Shown: piece by piece, positions 30,951 through 43,000 of the stretch | How positions within the stretch are numbered: position 1 is the first letter of the stretch | How the letters are laid out: the number at the start of each line of letters is the position of its first letter | Origin: Nereocystis luetkeana | Lineage: Eukaryota > Sar > Phaeophyceae > Laminariales > Laminariaceae | Direction: 5' to 3' | Assembly: GCA_031213475.1 (NCBI GenBank) | Contig: JARUPZ010000017.1 | Coordinates: 4,274,849-4,338,848, forward strand | DNA: 64,000 nt | The notes under the pieces: model-generated | Databases searched by the model: none | What the model was told of the DNA's origin: nothing | Seen by the model: only the letters and a program-made list of their open reading frames with translations | Position numbers and translations under genes: made by a program

Positions 30951-33538
30951 AAAGACGGGTCCAAGTGCTACAATAGACAGGTTTTTGCGTGTGTGTGGAT
31001 GACACCACAGTTGCACTTCCACAGAGGATAACCAAATGCTCGTTGAAGCACAACATCTTAATGTCTTCACTTCATTTCACTCCACTTGATAGTAAATTGA
31101 CGTCGGGACACCTGTGATACCACGCGTCCTTTGTATATGCAGTAGAACCCTGAGGAAAGTTAAACGAAGCCCGTCACAATCTCGGGGTAGGTGGAAGAAG
31201 AAGCGAGGTCGATATCCGACCAAGACTTTCACTCTCAAGTATCGGAAGAAAGACGTTACACATATGCGGCATAATCTGATACAGATGCGGTGCAGCCTCA
31301 ACCAATAGGGTTAAAGCCATGTGGATATTCTGTTCCCGCCTAATATCCGAAACGCCCCCATGTAGCTGAATCGCTGCATGAGCCATGCGAACTGTATGCG
31401 CAGTCATAACATGAATCACTTCGGAATCGTAGATGTGAGGATAGCAATTGACGAAGATCCCAGCGACCGCAGTAAATCACCAGACATTCCTACCCTCTCG
31501 TTAGATCTTGGAGTTGCTATCGTGGTGAGCGTCGCAAGCCCGTGTACGTGTTTAGGGCCAAGTATTCAGAACATATGTATCACCAACGCATATCCGACTT
31601 CCGAGTGTATCTGGTCAAAAACGCAAATATCAAAGACTAGAGATGCATATGTTTTGAGCTCAAATTCTGAACATTAAAATAGTCCGTTAACATTCAGAGC
31701 ATAGACAGACGTGAGTACCAATAAAGCGCATGCAAAATGAACAAACACGCGCTTCTCAGTGCAGGTGATGTAAATGATAATGCCCTTTTAACGAGGTTCA
31801 ACACGCGAAGTAGCTTGTCTTTTCCGGCCTGGCCTTAAGCTTCGGGTAGTAGTGCAAGAACTTGATGAACATCTCCGCTAGCGGATTTGTCGTCTCTTTT
31901 GCCCCCCTCCAAATTTCGACCGATTTTGACCACTCACTGCAGCACCTCTAAATCGCGGTGTATGTAGGCCTCTGTCCAGATAGCACGGAAGGCCAATCTG
32001 AAAACAACCACAAAGTCGTTGTAATGAAGCTCTCTCGGGTCACACCCGATCTCTGGTAGGCACGAACAAGCCGAGCGTGCAAACACAGTATGTCAGGATA
32101 GCGCCACCGATTTGAGTTCCGACAAAACATATATAGATTGGAGTCACCCGGAAACCCAGGGATCGAGGGGGGGGGATAAGATACTCTGTGGCCTTAACTC
32201 AGGACCTGCCGTTTATCTCATTTGTGTTGCACAACATTTTTCATGAGCACCTCCTACCTAGGACGTTTGGATTTTTCACGGGATTTTTAGTCTACAAATC
32301 TTCTCGAACGTTGGCCGCGCGTTGCCATGGAGATCCGCAAGTGAGGAGCCCCAGCAAATAGGAGGTGATCCTCTAGCGTAGCACCAGCCACTGCTCCTAC
32401 CGTACGTCCGATGCGTCACCAATAATATTTACAACCCGAGGTGATGAAAATAGAACTGAAGCCTGTTTCGTCCCCTTAAGAAAAGGCCAGGTACACTAAT
32501 TTCAGATATATGCTTCAAGACCACCGGCCTTCGAGCTGGGCTCTGCCGAGATGATGCCATCAAGGCAGATTAGCCATGCCTCGATCAATTCCACGAATAG
32601 GGAATTTGCGTTTTGACACGATGTACGAGGTGCATGCACTAATCGACAGACTTACCTCCTGCCCACCAATTTCTTATTTCTTTTCCTCGACAGGTCTGAT
32701 CGATCTAAAGATCAAAGCACAATACAAGCGATCAAAACTACAGCAGTGAACCACAAACCAAATGAAGAGGGAAGGCGGCAGGTATCTATGCACTCATGGT
32801 TCGAGTACGTACGTGGTAAAAGCTTCAGACTAAAAAGCTCAACATTGGTCGGGGCATCGCACTAAAAAATGGCTCTTGTTTCATAGTCATTTGACTTGTA
32901 TATATTATCGACTTTTGGCAAGATTTCTTGAAGAAGGGGGGCGAATTGGGCAACGAGGCTTGCATCGATCTACTCTTTGTGCATTCAGCACTGTCTCCAC
33001 CTAGGTGAATATTGATCGAGAACGACATTTTTTATACGAATCAAGCGTCAAAAAGTTGGTGTTTTTTTTTTAGTTTCCACGAACATCTCGGCGAGATCGA
33101 GTCGGGGTGAAAAAAAAACGTTTTTTTTTTCAAATCGTCTTTTTGCGCGTAACGAGCGGTACTTTGGCAAGCCGTTTTTGTAGCCTCTCATTGACGGTGG
33201 TGCACGAGATACGACTCTGGGAAGCTTTCTCCGCTTTTTGACTGGCCCAGCTCGTACGACCCCAGCAGTATATATATCTCGAGTGAAGCCCCAAGATGTC
33301 AGGAGACATGTCAAGCAAGGCAAAACGTGCGCTGTCAAGGGTTTAGGGCCGCTTGTTCCGCACTAATACCTAGTAGTAGTAGTAGTTCGATGCCGGTTAA
33401 GGCATGTCAAGGCAAAATTGCTGTCAGTCAAGGGGTGAAAGTTCTGTTTCCTGGTGTCTTTGGTGAAGACATCCTCCAACTCGTTTGCTCCCCCGAAATT
33501 TTAAAATGTATTACAGCAGTTCCCCAATCCTATACTCG
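30951..33538. other. No gene or clear repeat seen
   Basis: About 2.6 kb of mixed composition with only short scattered ORFs on both strands. T/A runs near 33060-33130. Nothing recognised. Confidence 0.5.
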
Positions 33539-33545
33539 TAATACC

Positions 33546-33891
33546 GGTCGCCCCGGTGGTTCAAGTGGTTAACCCCGAATTCTACTTGTTTGAGTCCTGG
33601 GTTCGAGCCCCAGGTGGGTCGGACTTTGACTTTATTTGCAAAAATAAGGAAGGATTCAATTGTTGAGAGCGCCTTGCAGCGTGGGCAGGCACAATTCGAT
33701 GCGAGTCGACGAGGGAAGAAAAGGCCGAAATCTTCTCGCGATAAAAATGAAGGCACGTACCGTAGCGGGAAGGGGGGAGAAGAGCCTGCTATGTGACCCC
33801 GGATCTGAGTTACGAGTTGGAAGGAGAGAGAGAAGAAGAAGATGTGCGAAGGTAATGAATGGGATGAGAAAAAATAAAATAAAAAATAAAA
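33546..33891 (+). mobile_element. tRNA-derived SINE, near-identical to the 12.2-kb copy
   Basis: Same head (A box GTGGTTCAAGTGGTTAAC, B box GGGTTCGAGCCCC), body (GAGAGCGCCTTGCAGCGTGG, ATGCGAGTCGACGAGGGAAG, AAGGCACGTACCGTAGCGGG) and A-rich tail (AAAATAAAATAAAAAATAAA). The few differences suggest recent activity. Confidence 0.88.
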
Positions 33892-34679
33892 CGTTTTTCT
33901 CTGTCGTCCATGTCCTACGGAGCCAGGCCGGGCCTTGTTGTTGTTGATTGAATTCGAGAGCCAAAATTCTGCTGTTTTAAGCAGAAACATTGCAGCTTCT
34001 AGCATATATCTATTCTAGCGGTAGGAATCACGACCTTACGGAAAATGGCATGCCTCCCCAACCGAGTCTCGACCGTCGCCCCTGCCTATCCCTCTAAGAA
34101 ACTGCCTATCCCTCTAAGAAAGCTTACATTCATGGCAGAATTTTAGGTGCGTTTGCTAGATCACTTCGACGCCTTCGTGAACCCAACAAACGCCCCAGAA
34201 ACGAACAGTACAAACAATGTCACTCCTATGAGCGACTTCAAAATATATATTCTCGCGCCACCGACGTTTTTTAATGTTGAACTTCGGCGACGATGCCAAA
34301 CCCTCCTATTCCCACCGATTCAAGCCTCTAACAGAGACCTCTGCGTTCCGCAGGGCACGAGCGCCGCAATTTAGTTACACGGGTTAGGGCTTGGAGAATG
34401 ACAACGATAATACATGAATAGTTTTTTTTACGTGATTCAAACATGACAGGGTGCACATGGAGTGATCTACTGCTGGTACGAAAGGTAGATGAATGAATGA
34501 TTTTCGCGAAGATAGGCAGCAGAGACAACACAGGTTTGGTTCGGGAGTTACGCCGTCTGTCCGTAACCTATGCTTCACAGGCCACTGGTACACTGGAAAT
34601 GATGCATCTGGAAAATACAGAGATTTACACTTCCGGCTAATCACCCATTCCCACCTGACGATTTCGACCTTCCAGGGCA
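33892..34679. other. No gene seen
   Basis: A short direct duplication CTGCCTATCCCTCTAAGAAA occurs twice at 34083-34121. Otherwise unremarkable. Confidence 0.45.
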
Positions 34680-34860
34680 GATGTATCCCTGACGTGTATG
34701 CTCTGGCTCACGTCACCGGGCGGGAGTCATGCAACCTGCGTGATTTACGACAGGTTTCCTGGGGTTAAGTTAGGTCTGTATTTTTACACATTCTGCATGG
34801 CATATCACATTAGCAGGGTAGCGTGTAGATGGTCCATCTGATCTGTCCGCCCTGAGCAAT
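34680..34860 (+). repeat. REP-E copy, diverged
   Basis: GGTTTCCTGGGGTTAAGT, TAGGTCTGTA, GATGGTCCATCTGATCTGTC and GCCCTGAGCA match REP-E blocks. Confidence 0.6.
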
Positions 34861-35083
34861 TTTTGAAAAACAAGCGACATAAAATCATATACGTCTGCTA
34901 TTAATAGTCTCCTTTTTGCTTCCCTGGTGTCCGCAGTGGTGGAGTGCGTATGCTTGTTTTTTGTTTTTTTGCCTCTGTTTTTACTTGAGGTATTTCTTCC
35001 ACTCCAGAGTTATTGGAGCCTGTCCTGCGACCACGGACTGCATTGAATTGTGAGTTAATGTGAGAACAGCAACAACAAAAACA

Positions 35084-35490
35084 ATACGTCACAACGCGTC
35101 CCCGGTGGGCTTGGTAGGTGGTCCGCGTGCCTATCAAAATCATATACGTCACAACGCGTCCCCGGTGGGCTTGGTAGGTGGTCCGCGTGCCTATCAAGGT
35201 CAATTTCGTGAGTTCAAGTCTCACTGAGTGCATGCTCGTAAGGGCTTTTCTTGCATGAAAAGTTTGATTGGCGGAAAGCGCGAGAGCGTGAGTTAGCAAA
35301 CATTCGATGAAAATCGACGAGCAGTGGGAATGCTGAACCCTATGCGCGACAAAAAATAAAGGCACGTACCGGGGGGGAGAAGGGACGACACCTGTGACCA
35401 CGGCTTGCCCAGAAGATCGCTGAGGTTAAAACCTCCAACGAGATAGATAGGCTGGGAAGTAAAAGTGATGATAAAAAAAAATAATCGCAG
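35084..35490 (+). mobile_element. Second tRNA-derived SINE subtype with duplicated head
   Basis: The first 54 bp of the head (ACGTCACAACGCGTCCCCGG through CGTGCCTATCAA) occur twice with a 60-bp period (35084-35137 and 35144-35197), apparently without change. The second copy continues into a B box-like GAGTTCAAGTCTCAC, a body with GCGAGAGCGTGAGTT, GAAAATCGACGAGC and AAAGGCACGTACCG, and an A-rich tail AAAAAAAATAATCG. The shared body motif links it to the 12.2/33.5-kb SINE. Confidence 0.75.
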
Positions 35491-35564
35491 GAGTATCGCA
35501 TTGCCGGCTAGGGCCATTAGCCCCATTATTTATGGCGACAAACCACTTATACTAATTTTAAGCA

Positions 35565-35615
35565 GTTTGTCTCCCGAACGGGACTGACTGCGTTCTTCCA
35601 AAATAGTGCTGCATT
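35565..35615. mobile_element. MITE-B fragment
   Basis: GTTTGTCTCCCGAACGGGAC, GACTGCG and TTCTTCCAAAATAG resemble the right half of MITE-B; the left half is absent. Confidence 0.45.
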
Positions 35616-36574
35616 GTAAAAAAAGCCTGCATATGGCTCTGCTTTTTTACAAGTGTTTTGTTCCTACAAATAAATGGAGCCCAGTGCTAGATGGGTGAAC
35701 CCCTTAATAAGAGGACCCTGACGTAGCGACTAAAAACACGAACAAGTTTGGTATTATCGACCGTATACGAGCAGTCTGAGCGCCCGGCAGTACGGGTGTA
35801 CGGGTAGGATCAATAGTGTTCCCATGCCGTACGCGGCTTCTTGCGGTTTAACTGGGACACCAGTTGTTGCTATATTTTATATTTCCCTATTATTGACGCA
35901 GTCACTGGTGGTCGTTGCTGTAGTCTTATTTCTTCATCGTCAGTTTTTCCCTCTGTCTGGAAGTTTGAAGAGGGTTGCCCCCACGCCATAGGGAGCAGTC
36001 GCCGATACATAGAGTGTGCTCGTACGGTATTTATACTCATTTTTCGTATACGAGGTATACAACCTACTGCGCGTGCCCGCGTCGTGTAGTGCGAAATCCA
36101 AGAAGTATTTAAAGGGTATTTTCATCCTCCTGCCGGATGTTCAATACCTTGATTTATGACCATAGATTGTGCGGTTGACAACGAATCACTTGATGACTTT
36201 TCATTGCTGCGAATGTTTCCTGTGATTTCGATGGCGTGATTGGGACACATGGTATGCACAACGCCAGACCGCCAAAGAGATAATAGTGTCGTCACATTGT
36301 ACCAGGTAAAACGTATTGATCCTTCTTGGCTTGTTTAGGTATTTACGAATATCTTTCGGTTATTATGTTCTGATAATATATGATTGAATTCCATACCAAT
36401 ATCTGAAAACAAACATATCGTGATGATACCTATTATACTGTTGTAGTATGAATACGAAACGTAGCAGGTATCACCGCATCATTCCGGCGGTAGGTTTATT
36501 CACATGTGTTGCACAGGCGGCTCAAAATCTACAAACACTGAAAGTATCATGGCGACTCCTCTACGAGACGAGCA
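35616..36574. other. No gene seen
   Basis: AT-rich sequence without credible ORFs or recognised repeats. Confidence 0.45.
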
Positions 36575-36650
36575 CCACGGCAAGGGAGGAACGGCAGACA
36601 CCTACGAGCACGGCTTGCCCAGGAAGGCGTCGGGCGTAAAACCTCCTGCC
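36575..36650 (+). mobile_element. SINE tail fragment
   Basis: ACACCTACGAGCACGGCTTG, CCCAGGAAG and GTAAAACCTCC match the 3' body of the SINE at 35084. Confidence 0.6.
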
Positions 36651-37050
36651 AGTTTTTACTGGAACGAAACATTTTGACATGGGACGAAGTTATTACCTGG
36701 CACCATGCCGGTTCGGTGATTATTTCACTCTCTCTGCTTTTCGTGGTTACTTGTTGATGTGACTTGCAGACATACTCCTTGAGATACGGCTTCGTGTTAT
36801 AATGTGTTCGTGAGGAGTAGGCAGTAGGCGGCTCGTACGAAAATAACCCGCTCGCGTCGGGCGGCCGAATAGTTATTCCCCCGCAGCGCGTCATCTTGAA
36901 CGAACCCCACACCTCCCACTATCACTTCCCGCTCACCATCACCCTCGTTCCGCCCCGCACTCCACCTGGCTTAAGTCCCACGCTACCACCACCACCACCA
37001 CCACCACCATTTCTATTTCCTTTCAGTTGTAAAGCGCATCAAGCAGCATC

Positions 37051-40000
37051 ATGCGTGCTCATATCGCGACCCTCGCCGTCGCTCTCGGACTAGTCTACTG
37101 CACCAACGCCGCTCCGAGGTACTCCTGCTTCGACCCTCCTGGCGAGGACCAGACCAACCCCCTCGGCGAGGGCATGGAGGACATCGTAGAGGACGAGTGC
37201 TGCGAAGCCCTCGTCGACGAAAGGTGGGTCCACAGTAGCGATGATGAGTAACGTCTCGGCACTTGCATGGCTGTGTTTTCCTTCTGCTGATGTGCGTCGC
37301 TGCTAACGACAGGTGTGCAGACGGTGCTGCTTCTCCTGCAGCTACATATCACACCTGACTGTAGTAGTCAACAAGTAGACTGCTCGTGTGTATAGTGCGC
37401 CTTTCAATGGGAGATAAGCAGACAGCAAAGCAGCCTGGGAGACTCTTTGTCCCCGGGGGGTGGAGGCTAAGGATGCTGACGTCGCCTCGAGTTGCCCCTC
37501 ATAAAATCTGACGATCGCTGACGAGAAGCAACAATCGTCAATCCGGAAACAGAATGAGTGTGCACCCTATCTATGCGTGATAAATCAGATAACAGGGCAT
37601 GGTTTGTTTGTGCTACATGTGCTATATGAACGTACCAACGAGGGGGGAATGCGTAAAGTTATGGCATGGTTCAAGCCTACGTTCCGGCTGGGTAGATGTT
37701 GTCTAGGGAGACACTTAGCTGTAACAACGGCGTGGTATTCAGAGGGTTGTTCAGCGCATAACACGCCTTCTGCTTCACCTGGCGAAAGCGATACGTATCG
37801 ATTTTGCAATTCAGCACTACAAAGCGCTTGAAAATACACCAGGTAGATTCGTATGCGCCCTGCACCTCTGTGGCATGAGCGACATGCGCGGAAAACAACG
37901 ATGCGTCTTGGAATATTGTGCTAGCAATGCTCACGAATGATTCAGGCTGAAGCCCGTGCTGCACATAAGTCCGTGCTGCACATTGTCCGATTGGAGAACC
38001 GAGCTATCAGCATATACGGTATCTCATTTTGCTTCAGTGGATTCGTGATGACTCGAGTAGCTCAACGCTGAAGCTCATGCATGCTGCCTGGATAGCATGA
38101 TGAACAAAAATAGTGTAGCTGGTGCACCTATAGCGCACGAGGGAATGCCTGAGAATGCAGGTTCGTAAGAACTCATCGTTTTGCAGACTTGAGTTGCTGT
38201 GAGCTACGTATTTACTTTCCGCAATAGTGGGCACGGGGCACTGGGTTTGCTGGATGTCGCAGAGGGCGAGAAGAAAAAAATGGAACTTCAGAGAGGAACA
38301 TTGAACCATAAAAAGGGGACGATTTCTGCGACGGCAACTCCGTGATTGGGGGGATGGTATAGGTTGGTTGGTGCCCGAGTAGCTATTACAAGGAACCCTA
38401 CAAAACGGAGACAGACTTGACCCGACCCGTACACCGTTGAGCGCTCGCGCTTCTCGCGGATAGCTGAAAAGCTGAACGTATCACTGCTTCGGTCGCAATC
38501 TCGGGGTCCCGAAGGAATTAACTTGGAGGAGACGCACACACCTGTGAGGCAAGACGAGAGTGTGAGTTTACCCTTTCAGTGGAAACTGCAGTTCGGGTTG
38601 GGGCGCGAACCACTCAAATTCTGAGTAATCTGGGCCCACAAAGGACAGGATGCAAAGAGTTTCCACCTCCAAGGCACACGAAAGTATACGACCTCCGAAC
38701 GTGGTGCAGAGTGAGGTCCGGTCTGACTCGCCATTAGGCGAAAGGATTACGAACTTGAAAAACTCCGCCCCCTCCGTCAGCCATCGGGTATATATCCGGA
38801 TTCAGATGTTTGGAGTTAGCAACGAGTTAAAATGACACACGGCACACACACGCGTTAATGCGGATTGTGGGTCTGCGGGGTGAGCTTGAGTAGACTACAA
38901 GCAAAAAATATGTGCCAGGTGAAAGAACAAACACGACGTTTTGACCCGTCGACTTTTGCACGAACAGTGAAACAAATGACATAGACGTTGTGCCTCGCCG
39001 ACTTTTCCCCGAGCCCCATTGACAGCAAATAAATGTTATTACACTCAAAACTACTCTATTTAATAATTACGGGAGACCATAGTAAATAGGACTAAATATT
39101 GTCAGTAAAAATAAGGAAATATATATATTGGTTTTTGTATGTACCGTAGGTCCTATTAACTATGGTCACCCGTAATAATAGTTGATGACATTCCCTACCT
39201 CGCATGTGAGTTGGACATCGGCCCAAAACTGTGATTACGCTTCAACCCTTTGAGGGTCGATCTTCCGCCCTGGGGTCATTTTACTTGAAATTGGATTAGG
39301 ATTATTTCAACTCGCCGACCTCTTACCCAATTCCAGACCCCTGCTCGTCCACACCCACGGTTAAAGTACCCGACGGTATTTTCCCTCACTATCCCAACCC
39401 TCCCCAGCCTGTCTTCCCAGTTCAGGCAACGGCACCCGTCGGTAACTCCGTGGCCCTCTTGCCCATCCCCTCAGTTCGAATATACCCCCTGTACCTACGG
39501 TTCAATGCTTGTCCACAAACCCCAGATTTCCTCTGCTCAATCTTCCACCTCTAAGAGTCTGTGCAGTTCAGCATTAATTATCAAAGGGGTTATCTCTTTT
39601 AGAGCCAGCCGCAGTCAGTCCCGTATTATGGGGGACAATTAATTACTAAATTTTGAGTGGTTTGCCCCCTCAACGGTACTGCACCACTAAAAAAAATGCG
39701 ACAGCGGTGTTACGTACCCTGTACTCTCGAAACTAACTGCGGAGTAGAGGCCCTTCGTATGATAGTATGGTCCGGGTATATATACCGGTATGTGGGTATC
39801 CGCGTGTTCGCACCGCGCTTGAGTCACGCGGTGCTCTATAATAGCATGGCGTGCTCCATAAACAAAACTTCGTTTTCGAAGTAAGTAACTGTCTGATTAC
39901 GTTGTTTCTGTTTTTTATAAAATTATTGTCTGCTTGCTGCTGCTGTTGGTTTGATGGTTCCTTGAGGGATATCGATCAAGTAGTTTAGTGTAATTAATTG

Positions 40001-43000
40001 TAGATTATAGATAGGGTGATGTATGTTGGCCTTGGAATATATACGGGGAAGTTTGTCGGTTCGCTTTGTTCCGACGTCTGGCGGCGGCGGTAGTTTTTTT
40101 CCGAGGGTGTTCTACGATAGAGGTGGCATATTTCCGCTATATTGTTTCTGAACGACGGGGTTCCTTGACCCGAAATCGTCGGAATGTCGAACTTGATTTC
40201 GAAAAAACTTTTTGTAGACATACATGGGTCATCGGGATTTTCGCCGCGATGCAGTCTTGATTTTTGCTGAAGTCAGTTTTCGGGTTAGGTATGGAGCTCC
40301 TTGAGTGAGGAAACTCAGAGAATTTAGGGCGAACCTCTATCGTAGAACGGGTTAGGGTGAACCTCTATCACAGGACGGACCCGTTCTACGATAGAGGTAG
40401 CACATTTATTTCCGCTATTTTGTTTCTGAAAAACGGGGTTCCTTGACCCCAATCTTGATTTCGAAAAAAAAAAGGTTTTTTGGACTTGGGCCATGGAATC
40501 GTTCGCCGCGATGCATATTCATTTTTTTTGCTGAGGTCAGTTTTCGGCTGAGGTATGGAGCTCCGTAAGCGAGGAGCCCCATAAAAAATAGTGTGAACCT
40601 CTATCGTAGAACGCCTCTACGCCTCTGGCAAGCAGCGTCAGCGAAAAGGACGAGGCATACAATTGATTTGATGTCGTTGGTGGATGATGCCAAGCTTATT
40701 TTCGTGTTTTAGGAGGACACAACGCGATCGATTGTTGCCGGAAGCATATACACAGAAGCGAGTCAGACTTCGCGCATCGTTTTTCTGTCTTCCTTTCCCG
40801 TGGGCAGGTATGTTCAGGTTGTATGATATTTGCATTGAATGCACGGGTGATCGGCGTTCATTCCCACCATGCACTGTTTATTTTGTCAGATGGGAACCCC
40901 CCTAAAAACAAGACTACGCACAGCAGTATATTCACGTCTTAGGGGTTTCGTCTGACTATATATAGGGGTTAAACAAGACTACGTGCAGCGCTGACTACAA
41001 ATAACACAACCCACTACCTATACAAGCGTAACACTTGATAATCCAGTGTGTTTCGAAACTTGGAACGTCCTGCGAGGTATCAGGCTTGAGGTCTTCTCAC
41101 TTTCTGTACTGTTTGCTGTTGTTCGTGAGCGACCAATATCCCTTCTTAGCGCCGTCTCCACTGATCAACGGTACTACCGGAGGATTTCCAGACACTATCT
41201 TTCAGCCCGATACGTACCAAGCGCACACCGCCACACCCAGCAGCATCTCTTCTCTCACCTCAAGCGTCGGACGCCTCCCGTTGTTCGAGAAACGTACATG
41301 CCCTATTTTTGATAAACAACATTTTTGTATTTGCATTGATCGAAATAGTGCATAAAGTTTAGGACAGAGTGACATAATAGACCGAAGGGTAAGTAGTGGC
41401 AGAAACACCAAGACGGGAAACATATTTGCGTATGTGGAGTATTTTGGCTTTGATGGATGTTTCAAATGTGCTTTTTGTCTCATGGTTTCGGAGGTGCACT
41501 GCTTTGTTCGTCATCATCTTCATCACGACAGCCGCTCCCATCTACGCCCCCAGCGAAAGGGGGGAACCCGCACTGCCCAAACGGCACAGCATGATTTCCC
41601 CACCGTGTCCCCACATCGAATCACTGCCGTTTCCCGCGGTCCACATACCACCAACGCTGCTGTTTCCTTGGAGCATATACACGTGTCGGGGTGTTACAGT
41701 GCGGTGACACAGCATCAACGTCGGGCCGGAACCTACTACATGGTACACCATTCGAGTATGTAGGAGGCGCACATCAACCCTCGCGGCAGAAATCTGCACT
41801 CATTTGCACAGCGTGATCCACAGATAACGATCTGCAAGTATCGCGAGCTGAACGTACACCACAATGTGCGATTGAAACGTACCTACACACATACAGTACG
41901 ATATGATGTGCACAACCCAATATGCAAACCTCCGTATTTGAATTGCGATGTTTGCGTCGCGGTCACCCTCTTGTTCTTCGCTTCTTGGCAAGGACCACCC
42001 CTTACCCTGCGGTCCCTGCCCGAGGTGCTCATCTCCTCACTACGATCTTGTTCCTCCTCTATCCCCTGCTCCTCGATCCCCCCCCCCCCCCCCCCCACTT
42101 CCCCTCCCTTTCACCCCCACCCCCTTCCCGCCCCTCCCCTTCCCCACCCTTCCCCGTTCCGCCAACCCCCTTGTACTTCAATCCTGTGGCTTGATACTGT
42201 CAGCGACATCCTCGCCGAGATATTTGTGGTCTGGGAGCCGGTGAAATGTAACTTCGGGCCTGGACTGGTCGCGATCAGCGCAGCTCCACTGTGCAGCGCC
42301 CACAACACGGACGGATGTCGATTCTGTCGCGAGTCGTGCGACAACATCGAGGTACACGACAATAATAATAGGCGCGTTCGACGAAATAGGTAGCACATTT
42401 CCGCTAAACCGTTTTCGGAATGACGGGGCTCCTTGACCCAAAATCGTCGAAATGCCATCCATTCATGTATGTTTCGAAAACTGTGTTTCTGGTATACATG
42501 GGCTATCGGCGAGTATCCGTCGGGATGCATTTTGATTGCGCTGAAGCTGGGTTTTGGGGTGAGGTATGGAGCTCCTCAAGTGAGAGCCTCAGGAAAAAAA
42601 TAGGGCACTTTTACTCTGGCATACGTCAATTTAGACATACGAGAGAGCTATCTCACAGTAAGTAGGGGTGCACCAGAAGCTCCTGAGCCCCTTACATTAG
42701 GAGATCGATCATCTCACCCGATACAATACCTGGAAGAAATTCGTTCGTGCCACCCGACCGGTACTTGTATGCGCGCTGGTCCTAAAACGAATATACGCGT
42801 AACTTTTTTCATCCTAACTGGTAGTTCCTCACTTCTTAAGGAACTCAATTAGTCAGGACCGTTTTGGCCCGAAACGTGCAACCCCTACCGTGGTTCAACA
42901 CGAGATACTGCAGTACCACAACGAGTTTGGCCTCGCTAAAACTCTGAATCCTCTACCGTACCAAGAGCGTTGGTGCCATACAGTCCCGCGGGTGTGCTTA

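Noticed and set aside
41432-41707. 92-codon ATG frame with a hydrophobic stretch in gene A intron 1
   Set aside because: No counterpart in gene B, composition not distinctive, no splice support.
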